Origin: Verrucomicrobiales bacterium
GTDB lineage: Bacteria; Verrucomicrobiota; Verrucomicrobiia; Limisphaerales; Palsa-1400
Assembly (NCBI GenBank): GCA_003140095.1
Contig: PLIU01000143.1
Location: 1 to 39,548, forward strand
Direction of reading: 5' to 3'
Length of the DNA stretch: 39,548 nucleotides
Of the stretch, positions 6,463 through 15,446 are shown in pieces. How positions within the stretch are numbered: position 1 is the stretch's first letter; every line of letters begins with the position of its first letter. The notes under the pieces were generated by a model. The model ran no database searches, was not told the origin of the DNA, and saw only the letters and a program-made list of their open reading frames with translations. The position numbers and the translations under genes were made by a program.

Positions 6463-8343
6463 ATGATTCCTAAAATTGGGCGCCGGCCTGTATCCGACTC
6501 GAGCCTCGGGGCCTTGAGCCTGTCCGCATTGGGTGTCGTTTTCGGCGATATCGGAACGAGTCCACTCTACACCTTGAAAACAGTTCTTGCCCTTACTGGC
6601 GGGAAGCCGGATCGAGCCGTAATTCTTGGAACTCTATCGCTGGTCATCTGGACTTTGATCATCGTGACAACGATCAAATATGTTTCGTTTGCCATGCGCT
6701 TCGACAACGATGGCGAGGGAGGCATCCTTGCTCTCATGTCGCTGCTCGGCGTCAAACTGAAGAGGCGCCCCGTAATCCTGGCCCTCGGCCTTCTGGGCGC
6801 CGCGTTGATCTACGGCGACGGGGCGGTTACTCCGGCGATCTCCGTGTTGTCGGCGGTGGAAGGGTTGAACATCGTCGCCCCGTCGTTCGCGCCTTATGTT
6901 CTTACTTGCGCTCTGGTCATTCTCGTCGCCCTGTTTTTCTTTCAGTCCCAGGGAACGGCGCGAATCGGCAAAGCGTTTGGCCCGATCATGCTGACTTGGT
7001 TCGTGACGATTGCTCTTCTGGGCGTTTGGGGCATTTCGCGGCATCCCTCGGTGTTGCTCGCGATCAATCCAATGTACGGATTCTCCTACCTCCACTCAGG
7101 CGGGATGACGGGGTTTCTGGTGCTCGGCGGAGTCTTTCTCTGCGTGACGGGGGCGGAGGCGCTTTATGCCGACATGGGACAATTCGGCGTGCGGCCCATC
7201 CGCCTTGCTTGGTCGGCGATGGTCTTTCCGAGTCTCCTCCTGAATTACACGGGTCAGGCCGCCCTTGTCCTGGAGGGAGCATCGACCTCGGAGAACATTT
7301 TCTACCGGCTCTGCCCATCGGCGTTGCTCATTCCGCTCGTCGTGCTGGCTACAATCGCCACGATTATCGCCAGTCAGTCGATCATTACCGGCGCCTTTTC
7401 GATGACGCGCCAGGCCATCCATCTTGGCTGGTTTCCGCGGCTGAAAGTCACCCAGACCTCGGCCGAGGGCTATGGGCAAATTTATGTGGGAGCCGTTAAT
7501 TGGACGCTCATGCTTGTCACCTGCGGTCTGGCGCTGGCGTTCCGCAAGTCGGACAATCTCGCGGCGGCCTACGGTATTGCCGTCTCAGCCACCATGCTTG
7601 CCACTTCGGCGCTGCTCTTTATCGCCATGCGCGAAATCTGGGGATGGAGTTTTTTGCGGGCTGGCGGAATTGCCGGCGTGTTCATCATAGTGGATGCTTC
7701 TTTTTTTGCCTCCAATTTCTCCAAGATTGCCTCCGGCGGACATGTGCCTCTTCTCTTGGCGGCCGTGGCCTATGGCATCATGCTCGTCTGGCATTGCGGA
7801 GCCAAAGCCGTTTCCGCGCGGCTTCAGGAGTGGATCGTTCCCATCGGCGATTTCATGGTGGATATTTCGCGAAGAAAGATTCCCCGTGTGCCCGGAACGG
7901 CTGTCTATCTAACCCGCACTAAACAGGACGTCCCCCCGGTGATGGTCTGGAACCTCAACCATAACCGGGCGCTCCACGAACGTCTTTTCGTGCTCACGGT
8001 TGACACGGAATCTGTTCCGTGGGTCAACGATGCAGGGCGCCTCACCATGGCGGAAGCCGCCCCTCAATTCTGGCGGGCGTCGGCCCATTATGGATTCATG
8101 GAGCGGCCAGATATTCCGGTGCTGCTTCGTCAAGCCCATGAGTGTGGCTGTGGCATCGACCTTTCTGACATCACCTATTATGTAGGTCACGAGACCGTTC
8201 TCTTCCGCGAGGATGGCAAAGGATTGCCGAAGTGGGTTGCGGCGTGTTTTGCGATGATGCAGCGCAATTCCGTGCATTTGAGCGATTATTTCCGGCTGCC
8301 CTCGGATGCGTTGGTCGAGATCGGCCGGCAGATTTCCATTTAG
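6463..8343 (+). CDS. kup: Kup-type potassium uptake transporter
   Basis: This is a proton-coupled potassium importer of the KUP/HAK/KT family in the inner membrane. Its 626 residues match the family length. The N-terminal signature LGVVFGDIGTSPLYTLK (residues about 23-39) is diagnostic. GDGAVTPAISVLSAVEG follows, and about twelve hydrophobic segments run to residue about 460. The hydrophilic cytoplasmic tail (RKIPRVPGTAVYLT, then the ITYYVGHET block) completes the architecture. ATG 6463 starts directly before the conserved region. There is no clear Shine-Dalgarno site. The gene appears monocistronic. It marks the return to core-type genes after the restriction-modification region. Confidence 0.96.
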   Translation: MIPKIGRRPVSDSSLGALSLSALGVVFGDIGTSPLYTLKTVLALTGGKPDRAVILGTLSLVIWTLIIVTTIKYVSFAMRFDNDGEGGILALMSLLGVKLKRRPVILALGLLGAALIYGDGAVTPAISVLSAVEGLNIVAPSFAPYVLTCALVILVALFFFQSQGTARIGKAFGPIMLTWFVTIALLGVWGISRHPSVLLAINPMYGFSYLHSGGMTGFLVLGGVFLCVTGAEALYADMGQFGVRPIRLAWSAMVFPSLLLNYTGQAALVLEGASTSENIFYRLCPSALLIPLVVLATIATIIASQSIITGAFSMTRQAIHLGWFPRLKVTQTSAEGYGQIYVGAVNWTLMLVTCGLALAFRKSDNLAAAYGIAVSATMLATSALLFIAMREIWGWSFLRAGGIAGVFIIVDASFFASNFSKIASGGHVPLLLAAVAYGIMLVWHCGAKAVSARLQEWIVPIGDFMVDISRRKIPRVPGTAVYLTRTKQDVPPVMVWNLNHNRALHERLFVLTVDTESVPWVNDAGRLTMAEAAPQFWRASAHYGFMERPDIPVLLRQAHECGCGIDLSDITYYVGHETVLFREDGKGLPKWVAACFAMMQRNSVHLSDYFRLPSDALVEIGRQISI

Positions 8344-8460
8344 ATTTGTTTCACCCCAACGCCATGCGGCCTCGGCGCATTGTTGCCATGCGTCATCGAA
8401 CACACGGGTGTTAGGTGAAGACCCCATAGCATCGTTGCTGCAGTATGTTATTTTATAGTC

Positions 8461-8619
8461 ATGAATCTGTTTATTATTTTGATTGTTCTACTTCTGTTGT
8501 GCGGTGGGGGCGGATTTTACCTTGGGGGTCCTGCCATCGGCGGCGGCGGGATTGGTTTGATTCTGGTGATATGCCTTATCGTCTATTTCATGGGCGGATT
8601 TCGCCGCACGAAAACGTAA
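8461..8619 (+). CDS. Small DUF3309-like membrane peptide (52 aa)
   Basis: The ORF encodes MNLFIILIVLLLLCGGGGFY, a Gly-rich turn (GGPAIGGGGIGL), a second hydrophobic segment (ILVICLIVYFMGGF) and a basic tail RRTKT. Two very short membrane segments joined by Gly-rich sequence are the pattern of the DUF3309 family of tiny bacterial membrane proteins, of unknown function. The translation is too coherent (hydrophobic, Gly turn, hydrophobic, positive C-terminus) to be chance. The upstream DNA is AT-rich with no convincing ribosome binding site. It stands alone, 117 bp after kup. Confidence 0.75.
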   Translation: MNLFIILIVLLLLCGGGGFYLGGPAIGGGGIGLILVICLIVYFMGGFRRTKT

Positions 8620-8921
8620 CAAAAATGTCGCGCCACCACGCCCTGAAAGGCATTGCGAGACTGAGACCTCAACACATTATGAAAACCTTGTTTACAGCGG
8701 AAGCGAACTTCAAAAGTGGGTGTCTGGAAACTGATCAAAAACTGAGCGGCCTGGAGAAGGCTCAATCAGGGGACTGTGCGGTTGGCAGACCCTTCTTAGT
8801 GGCGTACCGTCGGCCCGTTCAATCCGGTCAATGGTCGGTGCGCGGATGCGATGAATCTGATTTCATGAAATCTCAACTGGGCTGAATGACGCATGCCAAG
8901 CCGGGGGTGTCATCGTACCAC
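8620..8921. other. Intergenic region, nothing recognised
   Basis: These 302 bp lie between the DUF3309-like gene and the convergent gene at 8922-9380. A plus-strand open frame (ATG 8625 to 8885) has an unconvincing composition. No hairpin with a T-run and no tRNA-like fold were seen. Confidence 0.4.
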
Positions 8922-9380
8922 TCACTCTCCAGCAACTTTAAAGGCGACGGCAACTGCTCCAGTCACGCCCTTGGACCAGTTCTGACGTTTGCCGCCGGGA
9001 TTGAATAGTTCATCGGCACGGTCCCGCCACTTTTGATCCGTGGCACAGCCGAGCGACTTTTTGAGACTTTGCGGCGCAACTTTGACGACGCGAAGGCCAT
9101 GTTGAAAAGCCGCAAGTTCCACCATCGCCTCTCCCTTGATCGCTTCCAGGCAAGAACCGAACCGGCCAGACGAACATTTCAATAGTGCGACGACCAAAGC
9201 TGCGCCCTTCCTCTTGTGGTCGAGAAGAGTGCTGAGAGATCGCAACAGTTCTGCCAGATCATCGCCGAAGCGGACCTGAAACGGAATCGACCTGATGGCA
9301 CTGATAACAAACTTGTTCCCGGCACCCCTAGTCTCGGCAATAACGATATCGGACTTGGTGGCGTTTATCCCAAAAATCAC
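8922..9380 (-). CDS. Hypothetical protein, possible RNase H/RuvC-like fold
   Basis: This is a 152-residue protein with a GTG start at 9380. The N-terminus MIFGINATKSDIVIAE reads as a beta hairpin of the kind that opens RNase H-fold proteins. The middle has GSCLEAIKGEAMVELAAFQHGLRVVKVAPQSLKK, which resembles the 'acidic residue on a helix, then V-x-P-x-x-L-K' region of RuvC-like families. KWRDRADELF follows. The usual catalytic first Asp is replaced by Asn in GIN, so activity is uncertain. It stands alone between the DUF3309-like gene and serS. That it is a real gene is fairly likely from its balanced composition; the fold is an inference by eye. Confidence 0.6.
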   Translation of the reverse strand: MIFGINATKSDIVIAETRGAGNKFVISAIRSIPFQVRFGDDLAELLRSLSTLLDHKRKGAALVVALLKCSSGRFGSCLEAIKGEAMVELAAFQHGLRVVKVAPQSLKKSLGCATDQKWRDRADELFNPGGKRQNWSKGVTGAVAVAFKVAGE

Positions 9381-9550
9381 GCGAACATAATCTCAAAGCC
9401 GACCCCCCGAAGTAAAGCGTCGCCTGGTCAGCTCTTGACGGAGTGGAACCGGGCTATGTCCTGTTAGGGGTTCCTCCGCCGTCGGCAACCACCAACGAGA
9501 CAATTGGATTCCCCGCTTGCGGTGGACCCTCTCGTTTTTATAATGCGCCC

Positions 9551-10858
9551 ATGCTGGATATTAAATTGATTCGGGAAAAAACCGATTTTGTCCGCCAACG
9601 CTTGGCCACGCGCCACGGCGGGGATGAGAAAAAAATCGACCAGTTGCTCGCCCTGGATGAACGCCGCCGCAAAGCCCTGGCCGAAGTCGAACTGCTCAAG
9701 GCTACGCGCAATCGAGTCACCAAGGAAATCGGGGCCTTGATAGGGCAAAAAAAACCCGCCGAAGCCGAGGCCAAAAAGGCGGAGACACGCGCCCTGGGCG
9801 AGAAAATCGCCGCGTTGGACAAGGAAAGCGCCCAGGCGGAGGCTGAGCGCGACGCCTTGATGCTCCAGTTGCCCAATCTGCCGCACGAGAAAGTCAAGAT
9901 CGGCCAGTCGCCGGCCGATAACGCGGAGATGCGCGCGTGGGGCGAAAAAGCCCGCTTTGATTTCAAGCCCAAAACGCACGTCGAATTGTGCGAAATCCTC
10001 AAGCTGGTCGATTTCGCCCGCGCCGCCAAGCTCTCCGGCAGCGGGTTTCTTCTTTACACAGGTTGGGGTGCCCGTCTGGAGCGGGCGCTGATCCAGTTTT
10101 TGCTCGACTTGCACGTCGGCGAGCACGGCTACACCGAGATTTCCCCGCCTTTTTTGGTCGGACCCGATTGCCTGGTTGGCGTGGGGCAATTCCCCAAGTT
10201 CGCCGACCAATACTACGCCGTGCAGGAAGGGGCGGACGCCTCCACCCTGGGCAGACTTTTCCTGATTCCGACCGCCGAGACGCCCCTGGCCAACATTCAT
10301 CGGGAGGAAATTTTGGCGGAAAGCCAATTGCCCATTTATTTCTGCGCCTACACGCCTTGCTTTCGAGGCGAGGCCGGGGCGGCGGGCGTGGGCACGCGCG
10401 GCATGATCCGCGTGCATCAGTTTGACAAGGTTGAGTTGATCAAAATCACCCGCCCGGAAAATGGCTATGATGAATTGGAGAAGCTGACCGCCAACGCCGA
10501 GCGCGTCCTCCAATTGCTCGGCTTGCATTATCGCGTCGTCCAGCTTTGCACCGGCGACATCGGTTTTCAGAGTGCGATGACTTATGACATCGAGGTCTGG
10601 GCGCCCGGCCAGGGGCAGTACTTGGAGGTCTCCAGCTGCTCCAACTGCGAGGACTTTCAAGCGCGCCGGATGAACCTCCGCTTCAAGACCGCGGCGGGCG
10701 AGAACAAATTTCCGCACATCCTCAACGGCAGCGGCACCGCCCTGGCCCGGCTCTTCGTGGCCTTGCTGGAGACCTATCAACAGGCTGACGGCAGCGTGAG
10801 CGTGCCCGCCGCGCTGCGGCCCTGGTTGAAAACAGACCGGATCGCCGCCGCGCCCTGA
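9551..10858 (+). CDS. serS: Seryl-tRNA synthetase
   Basis: Charges tRNA-Ser (and tRNA-Sec where present) with serine in the cytoplasm. At 435 residues it has the class II layout: N-terminal coiled-coil arm for tRNA binding (MLDIKLIREKTDFVRQRL to about residue 105, very rich in Glu/Lys/Ala), then the catalytic domain with motif 1 around YTEISPPFLV, motif 2 CFRGEAGAAG and motif 3 NGSGTALARL. The frame is open to 9443, but MLDIKLIRE is the universal N-terminus of the family. The stop overlaps the glgA start as ATGA, so the two are translationally coupled. Confidence 0.97.
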   Translation: MLDIKLIREKTDFVRQRLATRHGGDEKKIDQLLALDERRRKALAEVELLKATRNRVTKEIGALIGQKKPAEAEAKKAETRALGEKIAALDKESAQAEAERDALMLQLPNLPHEKVKIGQSPADNAEMRAWGEKARFDFKPKTHVELCEILKLVDFARAAKLSGSGFLLYTGWGARLERALIQFLLDLHVGEHGYTEISPPFLVGPDCLVGVGQFPKFADQYYAVQEGADASTLGRLFLIPTAETPLANIHREEILAESQLPIYFCAYTPCFRGEAGAAGVGTRGMIRVHQFDKVELIKITRPENGYDELEKLTANAERVLQLLGLHYRVVQLCTGDIGFQSAMTYDIEVWAPGQGQYLEVSSCSNCEDFQARRMNLRFKTAAGENKFPHILNGSGTALARLFVALLETYQQADGSVSVPAALRPWLKTDRIAAAP

Positions 10859-12309
10859 TGAAAATCCTGGTCGCGAGCAGCGAAGTTCTCCCTTACTCCA
10901 AAACCGGGGGACTGGCCGACATGGTGGGCGCGTTGGCCAAGTTCCTGGCCCGCGCCGGCCACCAAGTGGGAGTGGTCACCCCGCTCTATGGCGGCCTGCG
11001 GGAAAAGCTGCCCGGCTTGCGGCCCTTGGATTGGAACCTCGACTTGCCGTTCGGCTCGGCGCGCGTAGCGGGAAACATCTGGACCTTGGAGCCGTCTCCC
11101 GGATTGACGTTCTATTTTATCGAGCAGAAGGCCTTTTTCGAGAGGGGCGATCTCTATCAGGAACGCGGTTTCGATTACCCGGATAACGCGGAGCGATTCG
11201 TCTTTTTCTCCAAATGCGTCGTCCACCTGGCCCGCTACCTGCCCTGGCAGCCGGAGTTGGTGCATCTTCATGACTGGCAAACCGCGTTGGCCGCGCTCCT
11301 GGTGCTGGACCAAAAGTTGCGCGAAGGCTGGACCGCCGCGCCGCTTGTATGTTTGACTATTCATAATCTGGCCTACCAGGGCCAATTTCCCGCGGCCAAG
11401 TACGCGTTGACCAATCTGCCCGACTCTTATTTCCGCCCCGAAGGCGTCGAGTTCTACGGCTTGCTCAATTGCCTCAAGGCGGGCATCTCCTACGCCGACC
11501 AGATCACCACCGTCAGCCCGCGTTACGCCCGGGAGATCACCACCGAACCGCTGGGCTGCGGTTTGGACGGCGTATTGCGTCGGCGGCAACATGTTCTGCT
11601 CGGCATTCTCAACGGCGTCGATTACGACGAATGGAAAACGGAAGGCAACCCCCATCTGCCATTCTCTTATACCATCAAGGACCTCAGCGGCAAACAAACC
11701 GACAAATCCGCCTTGCAGCGCGAATGCGGCTTGCCGGAGGCGCCGGACATTCCTCTCTTCGGAACCGTCACCCGGCTGGCGGAGCAAAAAGGAGTCGATC
11801 TTCAATTGGCCGCCTTGCAGGAGATGCTGGCCGGGGACATGCAATTCGTCTTGCTCGGCAGCGGCCAGCGCGAGTACGAACGCGGCTACCGCCGCCTGGC
11901 CGAACGCTATCCCTCCAAATGCGCCGTCCAGATCGGCTTCGACACCGGCTTCTCCCACCGCCTGGAGGCGGGCTGCGATTTCTACCTGATGCCCTCGCGC
12001 TTTGAGCCTTGCGGGCTGAATCAAATGTACAGCCTGCGCTACGGTACCACGCCAATCGTGCGCTTGACAGGAGGGCTGGACGACTCCGTAATCGACATCT
12101 CCGAGGACGCGGACAAGGCGGACGGAATCAAGTTTATCGAATGTTCCGTGCGCGCTCTTTCCAAAGCCATTCGAAAGGCGCTGGTCCTCTACCCCGACAA
12201 GCCCCTGCTGCGCCATTACCAGCGCAACGGCATGGCCCGTGATTTCTCCTGGGAGACCGCCGCCGCCGCCTACGCCTCCCTATACCAGCGCATTCGCGCC
12301 GGTCAATAG
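10858..12309 (+). CDS. glgA: Glycogen synthase (ADP-glucose, GT5)
   Basis: Extends alpha-1,4-glucan using ADP-glucose. At 483 residues it is typical of bacterial GlgA. The N-terminal donor-binding signature KTGGLADMVGALAK is at residues 16-29 and LHDWQTALAAL at about 140. The GT-B C-terminal domain has FGTVTRLAEQKGVDLQ, and the catalytic/sugar-nucleotide motif SRFEPCGLNQMYSLRYGT is at about residue 380. The usual form of that motif has Thr-Gln where this one has Asn-Gln, a minor change. Its ATG overlaps the serS stop. Pairing a tRNA synthetase with glycogen synthesis has no obvious functional logic. It converges with the DUF4038 gene, with only 5 bp between stops. Confidence 0.95.
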   Translation: MKILVASSEVLPYSKTGGLADMVGALAKFLARAGHQVGVVTPLYGGLREKLPGLRPLDWNLDLPFGSARVAGNIWTLEPSPGLTFYFIEQKAFFERGDLYQERGFDYPDNAERFVFFSKCVVHLARYLPWQPELVHLHDWQTALAALLVLDQKLREGWTAAPLVCLTIHNLAYQGQFPAAKYALTNLPDSYFRPEGVEFYGLLNCLKAGISYADQITTVSPRYAREITTEPLGCGLDGVLRRRQHVLLGILNGVDYDEWKTEGNPHLPFSYTIKDLSGKQTDKSALQRECGLPEAPDIPLFGTVTRLAEQKGVDLQLAALQEMLAGDMQFVLLGSGQREYERGYRRLAERYPSKCAVQIGFDTGFSHRLEAGCDFYLMPSRFEPCGLNQMYSLRYGTTPIVRLTGGLDDSVIDISEDADKADGIKFIECSVRALSKAIRKALVLYPDKPLLRHYQRNGMARDFSWETAAAAYASLYQRIRAGQ

Positions 12310-12314
12310 CACGT

Positions 12315-13763
12315 CTATCTCTTCCCCGCCTCCAATACCAAAACCCAGTCATCATCCCCGTCCGCATTGTGCCGCGACGGAATAAAAACATGCTCCGAAT
12401 TGGTAAACGGCGATCCCTCTATGCTGGAGTATCGGCCGCAAGTGGGATCGTACCATTGCGCCTTCGTCGGCCCGCGCAACTGCGTCAGATCAACCGTGAT
12501 GGGCCGGAACGTCGGCATGTATGCCAACACCAAACTCCCGTCCGCCGAGCGCCCCGCCGTCACATAATCGCTGGTCATGTTGAAGCGATTGCCCGCTGTA
12601 CTCGTGCCGTCGAACGTCCCGTATCCGGCCGTCACCACCTTGTGGGCCTGGTCCGGAACCAGCTCGAACCACGCGCGCGCCTCAAAGAGCGCTTTCACGT
12701 AAGCCATCTGTATCGCGCCCGGAGTGTCCAGGTTGGTTTTCCAACCCGGCTTAAACGGCCACGTAAATCTGTTCCCATACAACTGCCCCGTCGCCCCGCT
12801 GAGGTTTGCCCAATACTCCTCACGCCGCAGCGTCGCCGGAGTGCTCTCGCGCTCGAACTCGTAGTCCGACTCAATCATGCACACCGGCATGAAGTTGGTG
12901 CGGTTATAATCTTTCAACACCTGCGCATAAGTCGGAAAATACGTGTAGGAAGCGCACACATTTATGATCGGCGCCCAATTGGGATCATCCAGCGAACCAC
13001 TCACCTCGTAATCCAATTCAATCGTGTGCAAATGCCGGGCGTCCTTGTCCTTGATGCCCAGAGCCACCGCCGTCACCGCCGCGTCGTTGGTGGCCTCGTG
13101 CCACGCTTGGTAATCGTTCCCGTGCAACCAAAGCAGATTGTCAAAACCCTGGTAACGAGCGCCCACATATCGCCCAAACTCGCGGCATTTGGCCGGGCCA
13201 TTTTGCGTCATCACCTTCAAAAAGTCCCCCGTCTCGATCGGATCCAGCATCACCAGCACCCCGTGCTTCGCCGCCATCCGGACCATGCGATCACAACGGT
13301 CGAAATAAGTCGCGTTGGGCGTCGAGAGATCGTCGGGCGTCGTGAAAGGCAAAATCCCGTCGTAAGTGCTGCCGTCGGGCCGCCCGCCCGTGTACGGTTT
13401 GCAAAGAAGATTGATCCAAACCGCGTTGAACCCGTGCCCCTGCCGGTTGGCGAAAAACGCCTCGGCCTCGTTCTCCGAGAGATTGACCATCAGCGCCTGC
13501 GGAGACTCCCCGGCGATGAGGAAAGGCGCGTTCTTTTGATCTACGAGATATCGCCCATTGCCACTGACCTTCAACGGATACGCCGGCATAGCCAGTTGGC
13601 CCAAGTTCGCCTGATCCGCCCCCCACGCTAGGCCAATACCCGAGCAAGCCGCGAACACCATCGCGCCCCTCACCACCATCTGGCACAAGTTGAATGGCCA
13701 CGGAGGCGGATGCGGTTCCGATTCTGTGGGCGTGTTACGCGATTTGGCAATGTGGCTATTCAT
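12315..13763 (-). CDS. Exported DUF4038 (apiosidase-like) glycoside hydrolase
   Basis: Likely cleaves plant-type polysaccharide side chains outside the cytoplasm. At 482 residues, a long basic/Pro-rich N-region precedes a hydrophobic signal segment (VVRGAMVFAACSGIGLAWGA). The TIM-barrel DUF4038 domain then spans about residues 60-390, opening with RYLVDQKNAPFLIAGESP and GHGFNAVWIN. Acidic candidates sit in LLWLHGNDYQAWHEAT and CMIESDYEFERE. The last about 90 residues (GRSADGSLVLAYMP to VLVLEAG) match the beta-sandwich called the putative collagen-binding domain that accompanies DUF4038. I use the ATG at 13763; a TTG at 13781 and an ATG at 13679 are alternatives. It is divergent from gcvT and convergent with glgA. 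Confidence 0.8.
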   Translation of the reverse strand: MNSHIAKSRNTPTESEPHPPPWPFNLCQMVVRGAMVFAACSGIGLAWGADQANLGQLAMPAYPLKVSGNGRYLVDQKNAPFLIAGESPQALMVNLSENEAEAFFANRQGHGFNAVWINLLCKPYTGGRPDGSTYDGILPFTTPDDLSTPNATYFDRCDRMVRMAAKHGVLVMLDPIETGDFLKVMTQNGPAKCREFGRYVGARYQGFDNLLWLHGNDYQAWHEATNDAAVTAVALGIKDKDARHLHTIELDYEVSGSLDDPNWAPIINVCASYTYFPTYAQVLKDYNRTNFMPVCMIESDYEFERESTPATLRREEYWANLSGATGQLYGNRFTWPFKPGWKTNLDTPGAIQMAYVKALFEARAWFELVPDQAHKVVTAGYGTFDGTSTAGNRFNMTSDYVTAGRSADGSLVLAYMPTFRPITVDLTQLRGPTKAQWYDPTCGRYSSIEGSPFTNSEHVFIPSRHNADGDDDWVLVLEAGKR

Positions 13764-13867
13764 TGTCGCCTGCGATCTCAAAGGATAAACAGCAAGTCAC
13801 GCTCACGTCGAGGCGATTCTCCGAAAATCCTTTGACCAATCAAAGCGGCGGCTTAATCTTGGACCCA

Positions 13868-14989
13868 ATGTTAAAAAGAACACCACTGTTCGCGGCGCAC
13901 CAAAAGCTCGGCGCGCATCTGGTCGAGTTCGGCGGCTGGGAGATGCCGCTTTGCTACTCGGGCATCATCGAGGAACATCAGGCCGTGCGCGCCGCCGCCG
14001 GCCTCTTTGACATCTCCCATATGGGCGAAATCTCCGCGCGTGGCGGCGGGGCGGAGGATTTTCTTAATTTCGTATTGACAAATGACGCGAGCAAACTGCA
14101 GCCCGGCCAAGGGCAATACACCATCCTCTGCAATGAACGCGGCGGCGCCATCGACGATCTTTATGCCTATCGCCTCGAGGATGAAGAATTTCTGCTGGTG
14201 GTCAATGCCTCGCGCATCGAAGCCGATTTTGCGTGGCTCAAAAGCCAATGTGCGGCCTTTCCAGGCGGCAACGCCGTCGAACTGACAAATCGCTCGGATG
14301 AACTCGCGGCGGTGGCGGTGCAAGGACCGAAAGTGGCGGCCTTCATCGACCATTGTTTTCCCGCCAGCGCGCAGACAGCGGCGGCCTTGCAGAAGAATGA
14401 GATCTCCCGGTTCGACTTTGCGGGACGCATCGTCTTTGTCTCACGCACCGGCTACACGGGGGAGGACGGGTTTGAGATCGTGGCCGAGGCGGAAATCATC
14501 GAAGCTCTCTGGGACAAGATTCTGGAGAAGGGCCAGCCCGCCGGCCTGAAACCGGCCGGGTTGGGCGCGCGCGACACCTTGCGCACGGAGGTTTGCTATC
14601 CGCTTTACGGGCATGAATTGGACGAGAACACCACTCCTCTGGAGGCCGGCTTGGGCTACTTCGTCGCGCTGGGAAAAGGCGACTTCGTGGGCCGCGCCGT
14701 CCTGGCGGGACAAAAAGCCAAGGGCACAACGCGCAAGCTGGCCGCCTTCAAGATGGCCGAACGTTGCGCGCCACCCCGTCCGGGTTATTCCATCTGGAGC
14801 GCCGCCGGCGGGGTCGAGCCGATTGGACGCGTGGCCAGCGGCACGCAAAGCCCTTCCCTCGGCCTTGGCATCGGCCTGGGGTTCGTTGGGCCCGAGTTTT
14901 CCCCGGCCAACACAGCCATTGGCATTGAAATCCGCGGCCGGCACGTTCCGGCGCTGACCGTTCCACGGCCCATTTACCGTCGAAGCTGA
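13868..14989 (+). CDS. gcvT: Aminomethyltransferase (glycine cleavage T protein)
   Basis: Takes the aminomethyl group carried by lipoyl-GcvH and passes the one-carbon unit to tetrahydrofolate, releasing ammonia. The 373-residue product starts MLKRTPLFAAHQKLGA and continues VEFGGWEMPL; the Asp needed for catalysis sits in the folate-binding region, with FDISHMGEI, GYTGEDGFEI and GARDTLRTEVCYPLYGHEL as further family signatures. Upstream codons to 13694 lie antisense to the DUF4038 gene and are not conserved, so the ATG at 13868 is chosen. gcvH follows after 49 bp. The P-protein gene is not in this window. Confidence 0.96.
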   Translation: MLKRTPLFAAHQKLGAHLVEFGGWEMPLCYSGIIEEHQAVRAAAGLFDISHMGEISARGGGAEDFLNFVLTNDASKLQPGQGQYTILCNERGGAIDDLYAYRLEDEEFLLVVNASRIEADFAWLKSQCAAFPGGNAVELTNRSDELAAVAVQGPKVAAFIDHCFPASAQTAAALQKNEISRFDFAGRIVFVSRTGYTGEDGFEIVAEAEIIEALWDKILEKGQPAGLKPAGLGARDTLRTEVCYPLYGHELDENTTPLEAGLGYFVALGKGDFVGRAVLAGQKAKGTTRKLAAFKMAERCAPPRPGYSIWSAAGGVEPIGRVASGTQSPSLGLGIGLGFVGPEFSPANTAIGIEIRGRHVPALTVPRPIYRRS

Positions 14990-15038
14990 AAAAGATTTCC
15001 AAGCAGCGCAATCCGTGTAAACTCAAAACCATCGAATT

Positions 15039-15425
15039 ATGAGCGCAAATGTACCAGCTGATCTGAAGTTCGCCAAATCGCACGAGTGGGTCCGTCTGGA
15101 AGGCGACACCGCCACCATCGGCATTACCGACCACGCCCAGCACGAGTTGACCGATGTCGTGTTTGTCGAACTGCCGGCCCCTGGCCGGAAGGTCGCGGCG
15201 GGCCAAGCTTGCGCGGTGGTGGAATCGGTCAAGACTGCCAGCGATATTTACTCGCCCCTGAGCGGTGAGGTGGTCGCCGTCAACCCCCAACTGGCCAAGC
15301 AGCCGGAATTAGTCAACCGCGAGCCTTACCAGGGCGGGTGGTTTTTCAAATTGAAACTGACTCAGCCGTCGGAAGCCGACCGCCTCCTCGACGCGGAAAG
15401 TTACGCCAGGCAAATTGCTCCCTAG
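15039..15425 (+). CDS. gcvH: Glycine cleavage system H protein
   Basis: A small lipoyl carrier that shuttles the aminomethyl intermediate between P, T and L proteins. At 128 residues it has normal length. The N-terminus has the family opening ([25 protein letters not shown]), and the lipoylated lysine is Lys65 in [14 protein letters not shown]. The conserved GEVVAVN and [12 protein letters not shown] blocks follow. It lies 49 bp after gcvT and 21 bp before the RDD gene. Confidence 0.97.
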   Translation: MSANVPADLKFAKSHEWVRLEGDTATIGITDHAQHELTDVVFVELPAPGRKVAAGQACAVVESVKTASDIYSPLSGEVVAVNPQLAKQPELVNREPYQGGWFFKLKLTQPSEADRLLDAESYARQIAP

Positions 15426-15446
15426 GAACTGCCGGCCAATCCACCC

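Noticed and set aside
6239-6466. 75-codon ORF overlapping the kup start as ATGA
   Set aside because: The overlap looks attractive, but the His/Cys/Arg-rich translation lacks secondary-structure-like patterning and no ribosome binding site is visible.
8625-8885. Possible ORF starting MSRHHALKG after the DUF3309-like gene
   Set aside because: Irregular composition, no recognisable motif, and no supporting context.
9464-10780. Minus-strand ORF of 438 codons across serS
   Set aside because: serS is unmistakable on the plus strand; the antisense translation is Gln/Gly/Ala-rich with no family features.
10777-12216. Minus-strand ORF of 479 codons across glgA
   Set aside because: Antisense shadow of glgA, low-complexity composition.
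12369-13631. Long plus-strand ORF (420 codons) antisense to the DUF4038 gene
   Set aside because: Arg/His-rich translation without domains, whereas the opposite strand encodes a full glycosidase with signal peptide; it is a shadow frame.
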